A stretch of 40,241 nucleotides of DNA from Clostridia bacterium (GCA_024403735.1 JAKSRG010000028.1:1-40241), one strand, 5' to 3'. Counted from the first letter of the stretch, positions 25,114 through 34,634 are shown. Notes: generated from the letters alone by a model not told the origin. A program made the numbers and translations.

Positions 25114-26451
25114 ATGACAAAAACTAAACAAATTGGTTCACTCGCACTAGCTACAGCTATGCTACTACCAACAGTATTAACTTCATGTTCAGTTGAAAAT
25201 ACATATCTCGGACAACAAGTCGCAGTAGAAACTTCAGCTACAGAAATTTCACCTGACGAGGCTGATTCTACAGAGGCAACTAATATTACAAAGGATGCCG
25301 ATTACAAGGAAAAAATCAAGGCACTCAAAGACAGTATCAAGAGCCTCGATAGTAGCGAATACGGTGCTCCTTATTTTACACTCGATGGCATTAATGGTGA
25401 GATTTTCCTATCCGTTTCATCTGACGGTTCTACTATTAATTTCGCATACACTAACAGCAATGGATGTCAGTCTGTTCTACACTACGATGTACTCGCGAAG
25501 GACAAGTATCTACAGTTCGAAACAAATCTCAAATACAAAGATGGTTATGCTTTGTCTTACTACACATTCATGAATGTAGATGGCGATGAAATTTACGACA
25601 TCGTTGATAATTTCGCAAACACAGCTAAGAATGGTGAGAATGACTACGGTCCATTCTACGAAGACACTAGTGAAGCAACACGTTTTAGTCACGACATCAA
25701 AGTAGATGCGCATGTGCTTTACGAGAGACTAATCCTCCTCATGGATTACTCACTTGATGAGCTCGGCTATACAAAAGAAGAGTTGGGTATCAATCTTACT
25801 AGCTTCGGTTCAGAATACGATCCTTATCAGGTTATCGCAGATGAGTTCAAGGCTGAAGATATTAATCACACATTCGAAGATGGTAAATGTACTGACTGTA
25901 ACCTTTACTGGGCACAATGCGTTGGTAACACAGTAATGACATTGGACAACACTTATTCTGTAGGTGAGTCAAAAGCTAAAATCAAATCATACGATTACCC
26001 TAGCTTTATCAATCCTGATGTTGACTACACATATATCCTATATGAATTAGATCGCCTCGTTTCATTCGAATACTGTACAAATACATATGATGAGGACCCA
26101 TACAAACTTAGTATTGGTGCATTCCCTGACGAAAGAATGAATTATGGTCACATAGTATTCTGCTGTGGTGGTACAGAAAAGAAGAATGGTGACGGTTCTT
26201 CTTACTATATAGATGGATACACAATTATCTGTGAAGGCGAATATGCAGACATCAAGGAATACCTTAAGGATCCTGCTACACTCAGAGAGAATTGCTACTA
26301 TTACTACAATGACGAATACGGTTCAGGTTCAGACCTTCCTGATGAAGTTTGGGATGAATACATGAGCTATCTACCTACAATGATTGATGCTATTGAATAT
26401 CACCTTAATAGCTTCGGATATTCACTCGTAGACCTTGGTCTCATTGATTAA
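25114..26451 (+). CDS. Putative lipoprotein of unknown function
   Basis: This 445-residue protein has a lipoprotein signal peptide: basic MTKTKQ, a hydrophobic stretch, and the lipobox LTSC with Cys26 as the predicted acylated residue. A Thr/Glu-rich linker follows (ETSATEISPDEADSTEATN). The remaining ~370 residues are acidic and Tyr/Asp-rich, with a pair of closely spaced cysteines in 'EDGKCTDCNLYWAQC' that might bind metal, and no recognised domain. It is probably anchored to the outer face of the membrane. It is transcribed alone and ends at a strong terminator. Confidence 0.75.
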   Translation: MTKTKQIGSLALATAMLLPTVLTSCSVENTYLGQQVAVETSATEISPDEADSTEATNITKDADYKEKIKALKDSIKSLDSSEYGAPYFTLDGINGEIFLSVSSDGSTINFAYTNSNGCQSVLHYDVLAKDKYLQFETNLKYKDGYALSYYTFMNVDGDEIYDIVDNFANTAKNGENDYGPFYEDTSEATRFSHDIKVDAHVLYERLILLMDYSLDELGYTKEELGINLTSFGSEYDPYQVIADEFKAEDINHTFEDGKCTDCNLYWAQCVGNTVMTLDNTYSVGESKAKIKSYDYPSFINPDVDYTYILYELDRLVSFEYCTNTYDEDPYKLSIGAFPDERMNYGHIVFCCGGTEKKNGDGSSYYIDGYTIICEGEYADIKEYLKDPATLRENCYYYYNDEYGSGSDLPDEVWDEYMSYLPTMIDAIEYHLNSFGYSLVDLGLID

Positions 26452-26463
26452 TCAAGACAGCAA

Positions 26464-26503
26464 AAGGGAGTAGATTTGTTTCTTATGAAACATCTACTCC
26501 CTT
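26464..26503. terminator. Bidirectional terminator between convergent genes
   Basis: AAGGGAGTAGAT pairs with ATCTACTCCCTT, with an inner GTTTC/GAAAC stem and a T-rich tail. It separates the lipoprotein gene from the - strand nuclease gene. Confidence 0.88.
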
Positions 26504-26528
26504 CTTTATGCGCTTATTCAAAAACTAA

Positions 26529-27542
26529 TTACAAGTTATTGATTACTTCTTCAATTTTTGAATCTTCAAATGCCTTTACGAATGAATCAATAAAATCCTG
26601 GTAGTTACTTGTATCAGGCAAGACCATGTCAATGAACACACTACCAACTAAGATCTTACCATCCATCTCGGGGATCTCAGATACAATGTTGAACATTGGT
26701 CCACCGATATTCTCATTACCTCTGAGCAAAACTCCGTTAGTATTCTTGATATCACCAGTTCCTTCATCGCCACCTGCATTATTGTAGCAAGTGCCAAAAT
26801 ATGAATATACCTTGCCAAAGAAAGAGAAAAACTTCTCATTACGTAATACTTCATTAGCATTCTCAGCACGATTCTTAGTATCAAGACCACCGCCGATTTT
26901 AATCTCAAAAGTATAGATTGCATCATCGTGGATATAGAGTAAATCTACAGGGAATGACTTCTTACCTGCATCGAAGTTCTTGATCTGCTCATCTGAGCAA
27001 TCGAAAACTCTCTCAATCAAGCTATCCTTAATTGATGACTTGATCTCCTCAACTTCACAATCAAATTCTGGTTTGTACTCCTTAGTAACACGATCGATGT
27101 TATGCTCACTAACAAATGTATCTCTGTGAGCACCCCCTATAGATCTAAAGATAGTATCAACTAGGTTTTCTGAGTTACTAACCTTAGAAACCTTCTGTGT
27201 CTTACAAATATCAACACCATACTTAGTAGCATATTCTTCAGGATACGAATAGCACCACATAGTAATGCGATTGTTATCACTTTTACTGATAAAAACAAAA
27301 TTAGGAACATTCTCTGCTCCGTATGTCTCTCTGGCTGAATACATACAAATCTTCTGCATTCTATTACCGAGCTGAGAATCAAAGCTTCTTCCCAGTGACA
27401 TATACTTAATAGCTACAGAGTTTGTTTTCGAGAAGGCATAGAATGGATTGTGATGAACTCTATCCAAATACTTCTCCTGAATACTCTCTGACATCTTGAT
27501 TAACTGATCACACATATAATTTTGTACATTTAATGAAAGCAT
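26529..27542 (-). CDS. PD-(D/E)XK nuclease, restriction-endonuclease-like (orphan)
   Basis: This 337-residue protein has a PVD...EIK active-site pattern: D200 in FPVDLLYIHDD, then E213-x-K215 in YTFEIKIGGGLDTKN. The 'E-x-K-x-GG-LDT' continuation is seen in several type II restriction enzymes. A preceding helix with Glu residues (EVEEIKSS, about 163-170) could supply a further acidic residue. I cannot assign a named subfamily. No DNA methyltransferase gene lies in the window, so if it cuts DNA it is either orphaned, protected by a distant methylase, or specific for a modified or foreign target. It is the last gene of a three-gene operon after two membrane proteins; ATG follows GGAGG. Confidence 0.65.
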   Translation of the reverse strand: MLSLNVQNYMCDQLIKMSESIQEKYLDRVHHNPFYAFSKTNSVAIKYMSLGRSFDSQLGNRMQKICMYSARETYGAENVPNFVFISKSDNNRITMWCYSYPEEYATKYGVDICKTQKVSKVSNSENLVDTIFRSIGGAHRDTFVSEHNIDRVTKEYKPEFDCEVEEIKSSIKDSLIERVFDCSDEQIKNFDAGKKSFPVDLLYIHDDAIYTFEIKIGGGLDTKNRAENANEVLRNEKFFSFFGKVYSYFGTCYNNAGGDEGTGDIKNTNGVLLRGNENIGGPMFNIVSEIPEMDGKILVGSVFIDMVLPDTSNYQDFIDSFVKAFEDSKIEEVINNL

Positions 27543-27569
27543 AAAGCTATCCTCCTAACATTATCATTA

Positions 27570-28013
27570 TTAGAAAAATGTACTCATAAAATGAATAATT
27601 AAGAATTCATTGGAAATTTCAGCGTTTTGCATGCGCTGCGCTTCTAGAACATTATCAACCAAATCTGAATAAGTCGCATAAGATCCATCTACGAGAGGTA
27701 TTCCGTGATGATCCACAACATATGTCGCATAATGTGAATTATTCACTGCTAACATGCCCATCGTGCGATAGATAAAAATTAGGAACGGAATGAAGAATAT
27801 TCCTACAAAACTATAGATAGCTGCATACTTTGTAGTAGAAGACTTCACGCCACACCTTACGGCTTTGAAATAATTACTAAATCCTCTAATTCCAAAGTAA
27901 AGACTTAGGAACGGAACCCACGCGAACATAGCGCTCTTACAACCCCACGCGAGAGCCTCGTTTGCATAACGAGTACCTTTTTCTTCATATGACGAAGCAT
28001 AATATTCATTCAT
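27570..28013 (-). CDS. Small membrane protein of unknown function
   Basis: The protein has 147 residues from ATG 28013, seven bases after AGGGT; an in-frame GTG at 28022 overlaps that site and is less likely. Two or three hydrophobic segments (AMFAWVPFLSLYFGIRGF; YAAIYSFVGIFFIPFLIFIY) are followed by a polar region with YATYVVDHHGIPLVDGSYAT. No family is recognised. It lies 14 bases after the gene at 28028 and 27 bases before the nuclease gene. Confidence 0.65.
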   Translation of the reverse strand: MNEYYASSYEEKGTRYANEALAWGCKSAMFAWVPFLSLYFGIRGFSNYFKAVRCGVKSSTTKYAAIYSFVGIFFIPFLIFIYRTMGMLAVNNSHYATYVVDHHGIPLVDGSYATYSDLVDNVLEAQRMQNAEISNEFLIIHFMSTFF

Positions 28014-28027
28014 AACAGTCACCCTAA

Positions 28028-29245
28028 TTAACCTTTATCTGCAATTCTTCTAAGCTCACCATCAATCGAACCAACTTCTAATCCACCCCACTCTACGAGT
28101 GTGAAGCCTGTTCTAGTGGTATTACCTAGACCACTCAAATCCTGTGGCTCAATATCTACTTCATAAGGAAGTGAATAGTACGCCATGAATACTCTAATCT
28201 CTGAATCTGGCTGAGGATAAACATCTAGACCAGCAGCTTCTTCATACTTCTCTGTCTGGAAAGAGATAACGTTGTACTTGTTGTTCTCCATCTTAGGGAG
28301 CCAATACATAATGAATGTATCTGCTTCCTTATCGTTAAGACCCAATTCACTTAGCGCATTCTCGAGGAATTCATATGTATCTTCACCAGCTACACAGAAA
28401 CCATTTGAGAAGTCTGGTTCCATATCAAGATTAGCTTCCCAGAATAAATACTCATATGTTCTGCCGTTACGGTCAGTGAGTGTACCATCAGGTGCAGCCT
28501 CGATATTCCATCCACTGTCATAACGTGGATAAGTAGTTGTTAGTTCGCCACTAAGATTGAGTTCCACGCTAACTGCCTGCTCTTCTTTTGGATACAAATA
28601 GATAATAGGCGCATGGACAATATATGTACTCGCTTGAATAAAGTAAATTGCCCACAAAACCAAAATCAAAAGAATTGTTAAAAGCAATGCCTTAAGATTT
28701 TTACTAGCAACATAGAAAGCTACACACAAAACAAAAAATAGGAAAATGTATGGAATAGTCAATTTCCAAGCACATACAGCTAACCTAGGGATTTCTGCAA
28801 AATCAAAAGAACCTTTAATTTCATCTGAAGTTGCATTTCTAGTAATTGTACGTACAGTGTATCCAACATATTCAACTCTGTCATCCACAACGATGCTTCT
28901 AATAGTTTTACATTCTGCGCACTGTACCGAAATATCATCACCTACACTGAGCTGCACGAATTCGCTTTCGCTGTACAAATCAGAAACAGAATAGCGCACC
29001 CACATACCCCAGGAACTACAATACAAATAGTAACAATCATATACAGAGGAAGAATCAGGAATTCTTTCAATACTATTTCCTTTCCAATCTCTTATTCCTG
29101 ATAAAAGATAACCTGTTAGCTGAACGCTTTCTACTTTTTGTTTCTCGTAATGTTTGTACTCGAAAACCATACACATGCTAAAGATGATTATCGTCCAAGC
29201 AATGAAAAGAATAACAACAACCTTTAAATGCTTTTTCCAATTCAT
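28028..29245 (-). CDS. Membrane protein with conserved 'IIYLYP' C-terminal domain
   Basis: This 405-residue protein has an N-terminal membrane helix (VVVILFIAWTIIIFSMCMVF), an extracytoplasmic region with three cysteines, two or three helices near 160-210, and then a C-terminal domain of about 190 residues. This opens with APIIYLYPKEEQAVSVELNL and contains GELTTTYPRYDSGWNIEA and YEYLFWEA. The same 'IYLYP...L...G.....YP.Y..GW.V.A.PDG.L' domain recurs in many secreted or membrane proteins of Clostridia and other bacteria; I know no assigned function. It heads the operon that ends with the nuclease. ATG 29245 follows AGGGGGAAA. Confidence 0.7.
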   Translation of the reverse strand: MNWKKHLKVVVILFIAWTIIIFSMCMVFEYKHYEKQKVESVQLTGYLLSGIRDWKGNSIERIPDSSSVYDCYYLYCSSWGMWVRYSVSDLYSESEFVQLSVGDDISVQCAECKTIRSIVVDDRVEYVGYTVRTITRNATSDEIKGSFDFAEIPRLAVCAWKLTIPYIFLFFVLCVAFYVASKNLKALLLTILLILVLWAIYFIQASTYIVHAPIIYLYPKEEQAVSVELNLSGELTTTYPRYDSGWNIEAAPDGTLTDRNGRTYEYLFWEANLDMEPDFSNGFCVAGEDTYEFLENALSELGLNDKEADTFIMYWLPKMENNKYNVISFQTEKYEEAAGLDVYPQPDSEIRVFMAYYSLPYEVDIEPQDLSGLGNTTRTGFTLVEWGGLEVGSIDGELRRIADKG

Positions 29246-29343
29246 AACATTTCCCCCTAATGCCTTATGTTGTCATTGTATGTTAATCACTGGAGCATAA
29301 CAATCAATTTATAGTTATCTTAATCTACTTAACTATTTCTTAA

Positions 29344-30231
29344 TCACTTATTGGAATCGTCATCAAACTCGCCGAGGTCCATATCTTTATCGATTTCCTT
29401 ATATATCTTTGCTGATAAAAGGATAGCCTTAGCTTCAGTATTATGTGTCCTGTCTGCTTCATCCAAATACATATTTAATCCTAATAGAGAGAAGCAATTA
29501 ATATCAACCAAACGCTTCAATATGTTCATATCTCTCATAGCTAATTCTATGAATATATGTGGGTTATTCTTTACATAAGTAGTATTCTTCTTGATAGCTT
29601 CTTCGGAGTATTCAGGAGTATTTAGGATAAACGTCATTGCAGCGCGTGAGAAAAACTCAGTAGATAATGAACCTATATCTTCCACGAATAATTCTCTAAG
29701 GCTCATATCAAATGAATTCTCAATACCAGCATCATTAGGAACTACTATTCTACTTAATGACCTACAGCCCTTAAACACATCTCTATCAATTCTGACTAGA
29801 TTAGCTGGTAGCTTAACATTACGTAGTGAAGTACAGGATAAAAAGGTTCCTTGATAAAGCATATAAATTCTTTCAGGGATCTCAATATCGGTTAACGAAA
29901 TACATTCACTAAATGCAAATACTCCAATTCTACGTAGATACTTTGGAAGATTAATCTCTTTTAGCGAAATACATCCACTGAACACATTAGGTCCCATAGT
30001 ATCCAAACTACTAGGAAGCTCAACACTGACTAATCTCCTGCATCCTTGGAACGCACCCCTACTAATACTCGTTACACCATAAGGAAAATGAACCTTTAAC
30101 ATTGTTACACAGTCTTTAAAGGCGCCTTCTCCAATACTTTTCACAGTACGGGGGATCTCAACTTCTGGACTTCTGCCCTTGTATTTCTTCAGAACGCCAG
30201 CTTCTATAACAAAATCGTCAATACTACTCAT
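29344..30231 (-). CDS. Short BspA-type LRR protein (LRR4), 295 residues
   Basis: A compact relative of the three large LRR proteins at 7927-15518. It has the same N-terminal cap (DDFVIEAGVLKKYKGRSPEV), about six LRR_5 repeats, a helical C-terminal domain (...NTEAKAILLSAKIYKEI) and an acidic tail (DMDLGEFDDDSNK). It lacks the internal restart modules and any export signal. ATG 30231 follows AAGGAGGACAA. It stands alone 10 kb from the operon, and its 600-base upstream region carries an array of ATTCAGA-like sites. It probably shares a function or partner with the large proteins. Confidence 0.85.
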   Translation of the reverse strand: MSSIDDFVIEAGVLKKYKGRSPEVEIPRTVKSIGEGAFKDCVTMLKVHFPYGVTSISRGAFQGCRRLVSVELPSSLDTMGPNVFSGCISLKEINLPKYLRRIGVFAFSECISLTDIEIPERIYMLYQGTFLSCTSLRNVKLPANLVRIDRDVFKGCRSLSRIVVPNDAGIENSFDMSLRELFVEDIGSLSTEFFSRAAMTFILNTPEYSEEAIKKNTTYVKNNPHIFIELAMRDMNILKRLVDINCFSLLGLNMYLDEADRTHNTEAKAILLSAKIYKEIDKDMDLGEFDDDSNK

Positions 30232-30400
30232 TTGTCCTCCTTAAGCATGGAATACCATGACTACCAATATAACGAATACTCAGAAGATTTTTCTTAAGCG
30301 TGTTTTCGATAACAGCATCAGGTTCAATATTTTGTATCCACTTCTGAAATATGTGTACATCATCTATTAATCATATGCTGAGAAAACTCTAATTTTTATA

Positions 30401-30739
30401 ATTCAGATTTCTAGACGAAACTGGTATTTAATCTGATTTTTCAGAATGCAAATAAACCAAAATTTCAGACAATTTATAAAAATCAACAAATAGTATGATT
30501 TATTAAATGTAAATTCACTTACAAATTCAGACTGATTTTCAATAATCAAAAATTGTCTGAATTATATAAGTTAGCAATTCAGATTAATCTTACGAAAATC
30601 TAATTCAGTCTGAATTATTGAAAAACATCCCCTTGAATAATTCAGACATAATATTAATTTCTGCAAATAATCTGAACACTCAAAAAACCATCTCCACATA
30701 AATTCAGATATAATGCTAACTTCTGCAAATAATCTGAAC
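30401..30739. repeat. Array of ATTCAGA-like sites upstream of LRR4
   Basis: About eleven ATTCAGAY or reverse RTCTGAAT-like sites lie within 340 bases, for example at 30401, 30463, 30525, 30555, 30577, 30603, 30640, 30670, 30702 and 30732. One is a perfect 13-base palindrome, ATTCAGTCTGAAT (30603-30615). The last part is a 62-base tandem duplication (30640-30677 and 30702-30739). Each copy has an ATTCAGAY site, TAAT, TTCTGCAAATAA and ATCTGAAC. The sequence is AT-rich and holds no ORF. It fills the gap between the permease terminator and LRR4 and may be a multi-site operator. Confidence 0.6.
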
Positions 30740-30767
30740 ATACCAGCCCACCCCTCGAAAACACCAA

Positions 30768-30801
30768 TGAAAAAGGCCGCCCCTTTAAAAAGAGCGACCT
30801 T
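30768..30801 (-). terminator. Terminator of the xanthine dehydrogenase-permease operon
   Basis: On the - strand AAGGTCGC (30794-30801) pairs with GCGGCCTT (30773-30780), one G-U pair, followed by a T run. It lies 30 bases after the permease stop codon. Confidence 0.75.
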
Positions 30802-30830
30802 AACTTAATTAGCTTTTAAATATTTAGCAA

Positions 30831-32309
30831 TTACTTAGCTACATTTTCCTTAGTTTCATTGTCCTTAACAACACTTTCACTAGCTACAGCAGCTGGCTTT
30901 TCTACCTTATCCTTAGGGATGAGGATGTTAAGAAGGATTGCAACGATAGCTGCTGGAACGATACCTGAGCCACCGAAAACCAACTTAAGAGTTTCAGGTG
31001 CGTGACTAAGGATACCAGGGTTAGCACCCATACCATAACCTACACCAAGAGCAACAGATACGATTGTAAGGTTACGTGGTGTAAGAGGTGTCTTAGTAAT
31101 GAGCTGAATACCACTAACAACGATAGATGAGAACATCATAACAGCTGCGCCACCAAGAACTGACTGAGGCATGATAGATACAAGTGCACCGAGCTTAGGG
31201 CAAAGACCACAGAGGATGAGGAAGATTGCACCTGTGCAAAGTGCGAAGCGGTTAACAACCTTTGTCATTGCAACAAGACCAACGTTCTGGCTGAATGATG
31301 TGTTAGGAAGTACGCCGAACATAGCAGCGAAACTTGAACCGAGACCGTCACAGATAACACCACCAGAGAGCTCCTTGTCAGTAGCTTCTCTTCCGAGACC
31401 ACCTTCCATAACACCTGAGATATCACCTACAGTCTCAACTGCAGTAACGATGAACATGATGATTACAGGAATAATAGCTCTCATATCAAAGCGTGGAGTT
31501 ACAGGCATTAGCTCAGGAACAGCGAACCACTTTGCATCTGCTACCTTGTCCCAGTTGAGGACCCAACCCTTTGTATATGTGATAACTTCACCAGTCTCAG
31601 CAGATGTATATGTACCTGTGCGCTGGAGAACCAATCCCATAATGAACGCTGCGATATAACCAAAGATAATTCCGATAAGGATTGAAGATGAACTTAATGC
31701 ACCCTTTGTTCCGTGCTTAAAAACAAGGATTACAACAAGTACGAAGAGCGCCAACAATAAGTTCTCAACTGATCCAAAGTCTGGGGCCTTATCGCCACCA
31801 CCAAATGAGTTGATACCTACAGAAATAAGGCTAAGACCGATAGACAATACTACTGTACCAGTAACTACAGATGGGAAGAACTTACGAAGAGGCTTCAGGA
31901 AGAAACCTAATATTCCCTCGAACAGACCACCTATCAGCGAGGCACCCATTATCGCTCCATACGCGATTACGCCACCACCCATAGTATCCGCAACGCTCTT
32001 AAATACTCCGATAAATCCTGATGATGTTCCCATGATAATTGGAACTCGTCCACCAACAGGGCCAATTGAGAACAACTGGATCAATGTAACGATACCGGCG
32101 ATAAGCATAGCATTCTGCAAGAGACTGAGCTGAAGTTCAGCGAACTCTGCTGATGCTAGACCACATGTTCCGGTAATAACCAATAGTGGTGTGAGGTTTC
32201 CAACGAACATAGCGAGTACGTGCTGGAGACCGAGTGGGATTGCATGTCTCAATGGAAGTTTGCCATCCATTTGGAATGCTTCTTTAGGTAAACTAAAATC
32301 CTTCTTCAT
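30831..32309 (-). CDS. Uracil/xanthine permease family (NCS2) transporter
   Basis: This 492-residue protein has about 12-14 membrane helices, starting after DGKLPLRHAIPLGLQHVLAM, a typical NCS2 opening. Family features include the HVLAMF start, 'GTSSGFIGVF', a helix 8 segment with 'FIVTAVETVGDISGV', and 'PNTSFSQNVGLVAMTKVVNR'. NCS2 proteins import purines or uracil with a proton. Its place 4 bases after the molybdenum subunit gene of a xanthine dehydrogenase-like enzyme indicates a purine such as xanthine or urate; the exact base is inference. It ends at a terminator and is last in the operon. Confidence 0.92.
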   Translation of the reverse strand: MKKDFSLPKEAFQMDGKLPLRHAIPLGLQHVLAMFVGNLTPLLVITGTCGLASAEFAELQLSLLQNAMLIAGIVTLIQLFSIGPVGGRVPIIMGTSSGFIGVFKSVADTMGGGVIAYGAIMGASLIGGLFEGILGFFLKPLRKFFPSVVTGTVVLSIGLSLISVGINSFGGGDKAPDFGSVENLLLALFVLVVILVFKHGTKGALSSSSILIGIIFGYIAAFIMGLVLQRTGTYTSAETGEVITYTKGWVLNWDKVADAKWFAVPELMPVTPRFDMRAIIPVIIMFIVTAVETVGDISGVMEGGLGREATDKELSGGVICDGLGSSFAAMFGVLPNTSFSQNVGLVAMTKVVNRFALCTGAIFLILCGLCPKLGALVSIMPQSVLGGAAVMMFSSIVVSGIQLITKTPLTPRNLTIVSVALGVGYGMGANPGILSHAPETLKLVFGGSGIVPAAIVAILLNILIPKDKVEKPAAVASESVVKDNETKENVAK

Positions 32310-32313
32310 TCTT

Positions 32314-34626
32314 TCATCCTTCTTTTTGTTTATTTTCGTCTGGTTTTGACATTGCTATTTTTTCTGGAGTGATTGGTATCTCTCTGTGCCATACGCCAGT
32401 AGCTCGATAGATAGCATGTGCTATAGCTGGCGCAGGTGTGTTGATAACAATCTCACCTATTGATTTAGCACCGAATGGGCCTGTTGGCTCGTAGCTGTGC
32501 TCGAATTCTACACGGAGCTTACCCATATCAAGACGAGTAGGAAGCTTGTACTGCATGAACGAACTCTCGAGGAGTTTGCCCGACTCGTTATATGTGATGT
32601 TCTCCATAAGTGTATGTCCGATGCCCTGAACGATGCCCCCCTCAGCTTGAATTCGTGCAAGAGCCGGATTGATTGGAATTCCACAGTCAACAACTGCCAT
32701 AAAATCAAGAATTGTAACTTCACCTGTCATCTTATCAAGTTCAATCTCAACCATACCTACCATGTAAGGAGGTGGAGATACTGGTGAACAGTGTGAAGCT
32801 GATGCCTCTGCAGAAGTAGGATTATTGCACTGAGCCTTAACACCAATCTCCTTCAAAGACACTTTCTGATCTGTATTTATTCGCTTGAGGCAACCCTCTT
32901 CGAAAACCATCTCTTCTTCACCACAACCAAGTAAACCAGCAGCGATAGTAGCCATCTTCTGCTTAAGCTCCATACAAGCCTTCTCAACTGCTTTACCTGT
33001 GATATAAGTTGTGGATGACGCATATGAACCTGAGTCATATGGTGACGCATCTGTATCAGCACCAAAGACTGATACATCATCTACTGAACAATCCATACAT
33101 TCAGCAACCATCTGTGCAAGGATAGTATCACAGCCAGTACCCATATCAGCGGCACCAATCAAGAGCATGAATGCTCCATCCTCTGTTAACTTAACTGTAG
33201 CTGAACCAACGTCAAGGTTAGAGATACATGAACCCTGCATAGCCATACCCATACCAGCAGTTCGTACCTTGCCGTTACCCATATCGCGAACAGGATACTT
33301 CTCATCCCACTTGAACATTTCTTTACAGTGATCAAGACAACGATCAAGGGCACATGCACTAGCTAGCTCGTTGTAGTAGGCAGGCATGATCATGCCTTCC
33401 TTGAGCATATTCTTATTACGGATCTCAGTAGGATCCATATTAAGTCTCTCAGCAAGCTCATTAACTGTTGTCTCGAGTGCGAAGATACCCTGTGTAGCAC
33501 CATAACCTCTGTAGGCACCTGCTGCCATTGTATTCGTATACACTACATCGTAGTTAAATCTGAATGCCTCGAGGCTTCCTGTATACATAGGGATAGACTT
33601 GTGGCCTGAAAGACCAACAGTCGTCGGACCATGCTCACCATATGCACCACTATTTGATAATGTGTATAAATCTAAGACACGGATTTTACCATCTTTGTTA
33701 GCGCCAAGTCTTACACGAACCTCCATCTCATGTCGAGGTGAACCAGCGAACTGTGACTCTTCACGTGAGAAGATAATCATGGCTGGACGTCCAGTCTTCA
33801 TAGTTACAAATGCTGGATATACTTCGCTGACCGCAGTCTGCTTAGCACCAAAACCACCTCCGATACGAGGCTTCTCTACACGGATCATAGTCTTAGGAAT
33901 ACCAAGAGCATGTGACAAAATACGTCTTACGTGGAAGACAATCTGTGTAGATGAAATAACATGAAGACGACCATATCTGTCCTTGGAAGTATATGTTCTG
34001 AATGTCTCCATCATTGCCTGGTTATAGGCCTTTGTATGATATGTACGGTCGAGCACGATATCACAGTCAGCCATGATGCCATCTACGTCACCATGTGAGC
34101 TCTCATCACTTGCAACAAGATTACGGAGATTACTTCCGCCTACTTCGCAAGGAGCTACCCAGTTATCCTCAGGATGAACGAGGATCTTACCATCTTTTGC
34201 TGTTCGATAATCGAGTACTGGCTCGAGTACATCATATGTTACTTTGATTAATCTTAGTGCTTTATCCGCTGCCTTCTCATTCTCAGCAGCTACAATAGCA
34301 ACTACGTCACCAACAAATCTAACGTGTCTATCAATGATAAGACGATCGTATGGTGAAGCTTCAGGATATGTCTGACCTGCGTTAGTGAAACGGCTGTTAG
34401 GTACATCTTCCCATGTATATACATCAACAACACCTGGAACGAGCTTGGCAACTTTAGTGTTGATTGTATTTACTATCGCATTAGCGTGTGGGCTTCTTAG
34501 GAGCTTAACAACAAGTGCGTTATCTGGCACTACATCATCTGTGTATACAGGTTTACCTAAGAGAAGCTGCATCGCGTCCTTCTTACGTACGGATTTATTA
34601 ATGGCATTGTAATTCTTATGTTCCAT
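32314..34626 (-). CDS. Xanthine dehydrogenase-type molybdopterin-binding subunit
   Basis: This 770-residue large subunit of the molybdenum hydroxylase family begins with the 'a/b hammerhead' domain (GKPVYTDDVVPDNALVVKLL...). The molybdopterin domain follows with GGGFGAKQ, the GAYRGYGATQ signature, QGIGHTLMEN, and the GAKSIGE segment whose Glu is the catalytic base. It should hydroxylate a purine or another N-heterocycle, passing electrons to the 2Fe-2S and FAD subunits encoded just upstream (gaps of 8 bases and an overlap). Its start is at ATG 34626 after AAGGAGAATT. Whether the enzyme needs labile selenium, as in some Clostridia, cannot be told. Confidence 0.92.
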   Translation of the reverse strand: MEHKNYNAINKSVRKKDAMQLLLGKPVYTDDVVPDNALVVKLLRSPHANAIVNTINTKVAKLVPGVVDVYTWEDVPNSRFTNAGQTYPEASPYDRLIIDRHVRFVGDVVAIVAAENEKAADKALRLIKVTYDVLEPVLDYRTAKDGKILVHPEDNWVAPCEVGGSNLRNLVASDESSHGDVDGIMADCDIVLDRTYHTKAYNQAMMETFRTYTSKDRYGRLHVISSTQIVFHVRRILSHALGIPKTMIRVEKPRIGGGFGAKQTAVSEVYPAFVTMKTGRPAMIIFSREESQFAGSPRHEMEVRVRLGANKDGKIRVLDLYTLSNSGAYGEHGPTTVGLSGHKSIPMYTGSLEAFRFNYDVVYTNTMAAGAYRGYGATQGIFALETTVNELAERLNMDPTEIRNKNMLKEGMIMPAYYNELASACALDRCLDHCKEMFKWDEKYPVRDMGNGKVRTAGMGMAMQGSCISNLDVGSATVKLTEDGAFMLLIGAADMGTGCDTILAQMVAECMDCSVDDVSVFGADTDASPYDSGSYASSTTYITGKAVEKACMELKQKMATIAAGLLGCGEEEMVFEEGCLKRINTDQKVSLKEIGVKAQCNNPTSAEASASHCSPVSPPPYMVGMVEIELDKMTGEVTILDFMAVVDCGIPINPALARIQAEGGIVQGIGHTLMENITYNESGKLLESSFMQYKLPTRLDMGKLRVEFEHSYEPTGPFGAKSIGEIVINTPAPAIAHAIYRATGVWHREIPITPEKIAMSKPDENKQKEG

Positions 34627-34634
34627 AATTCTCC

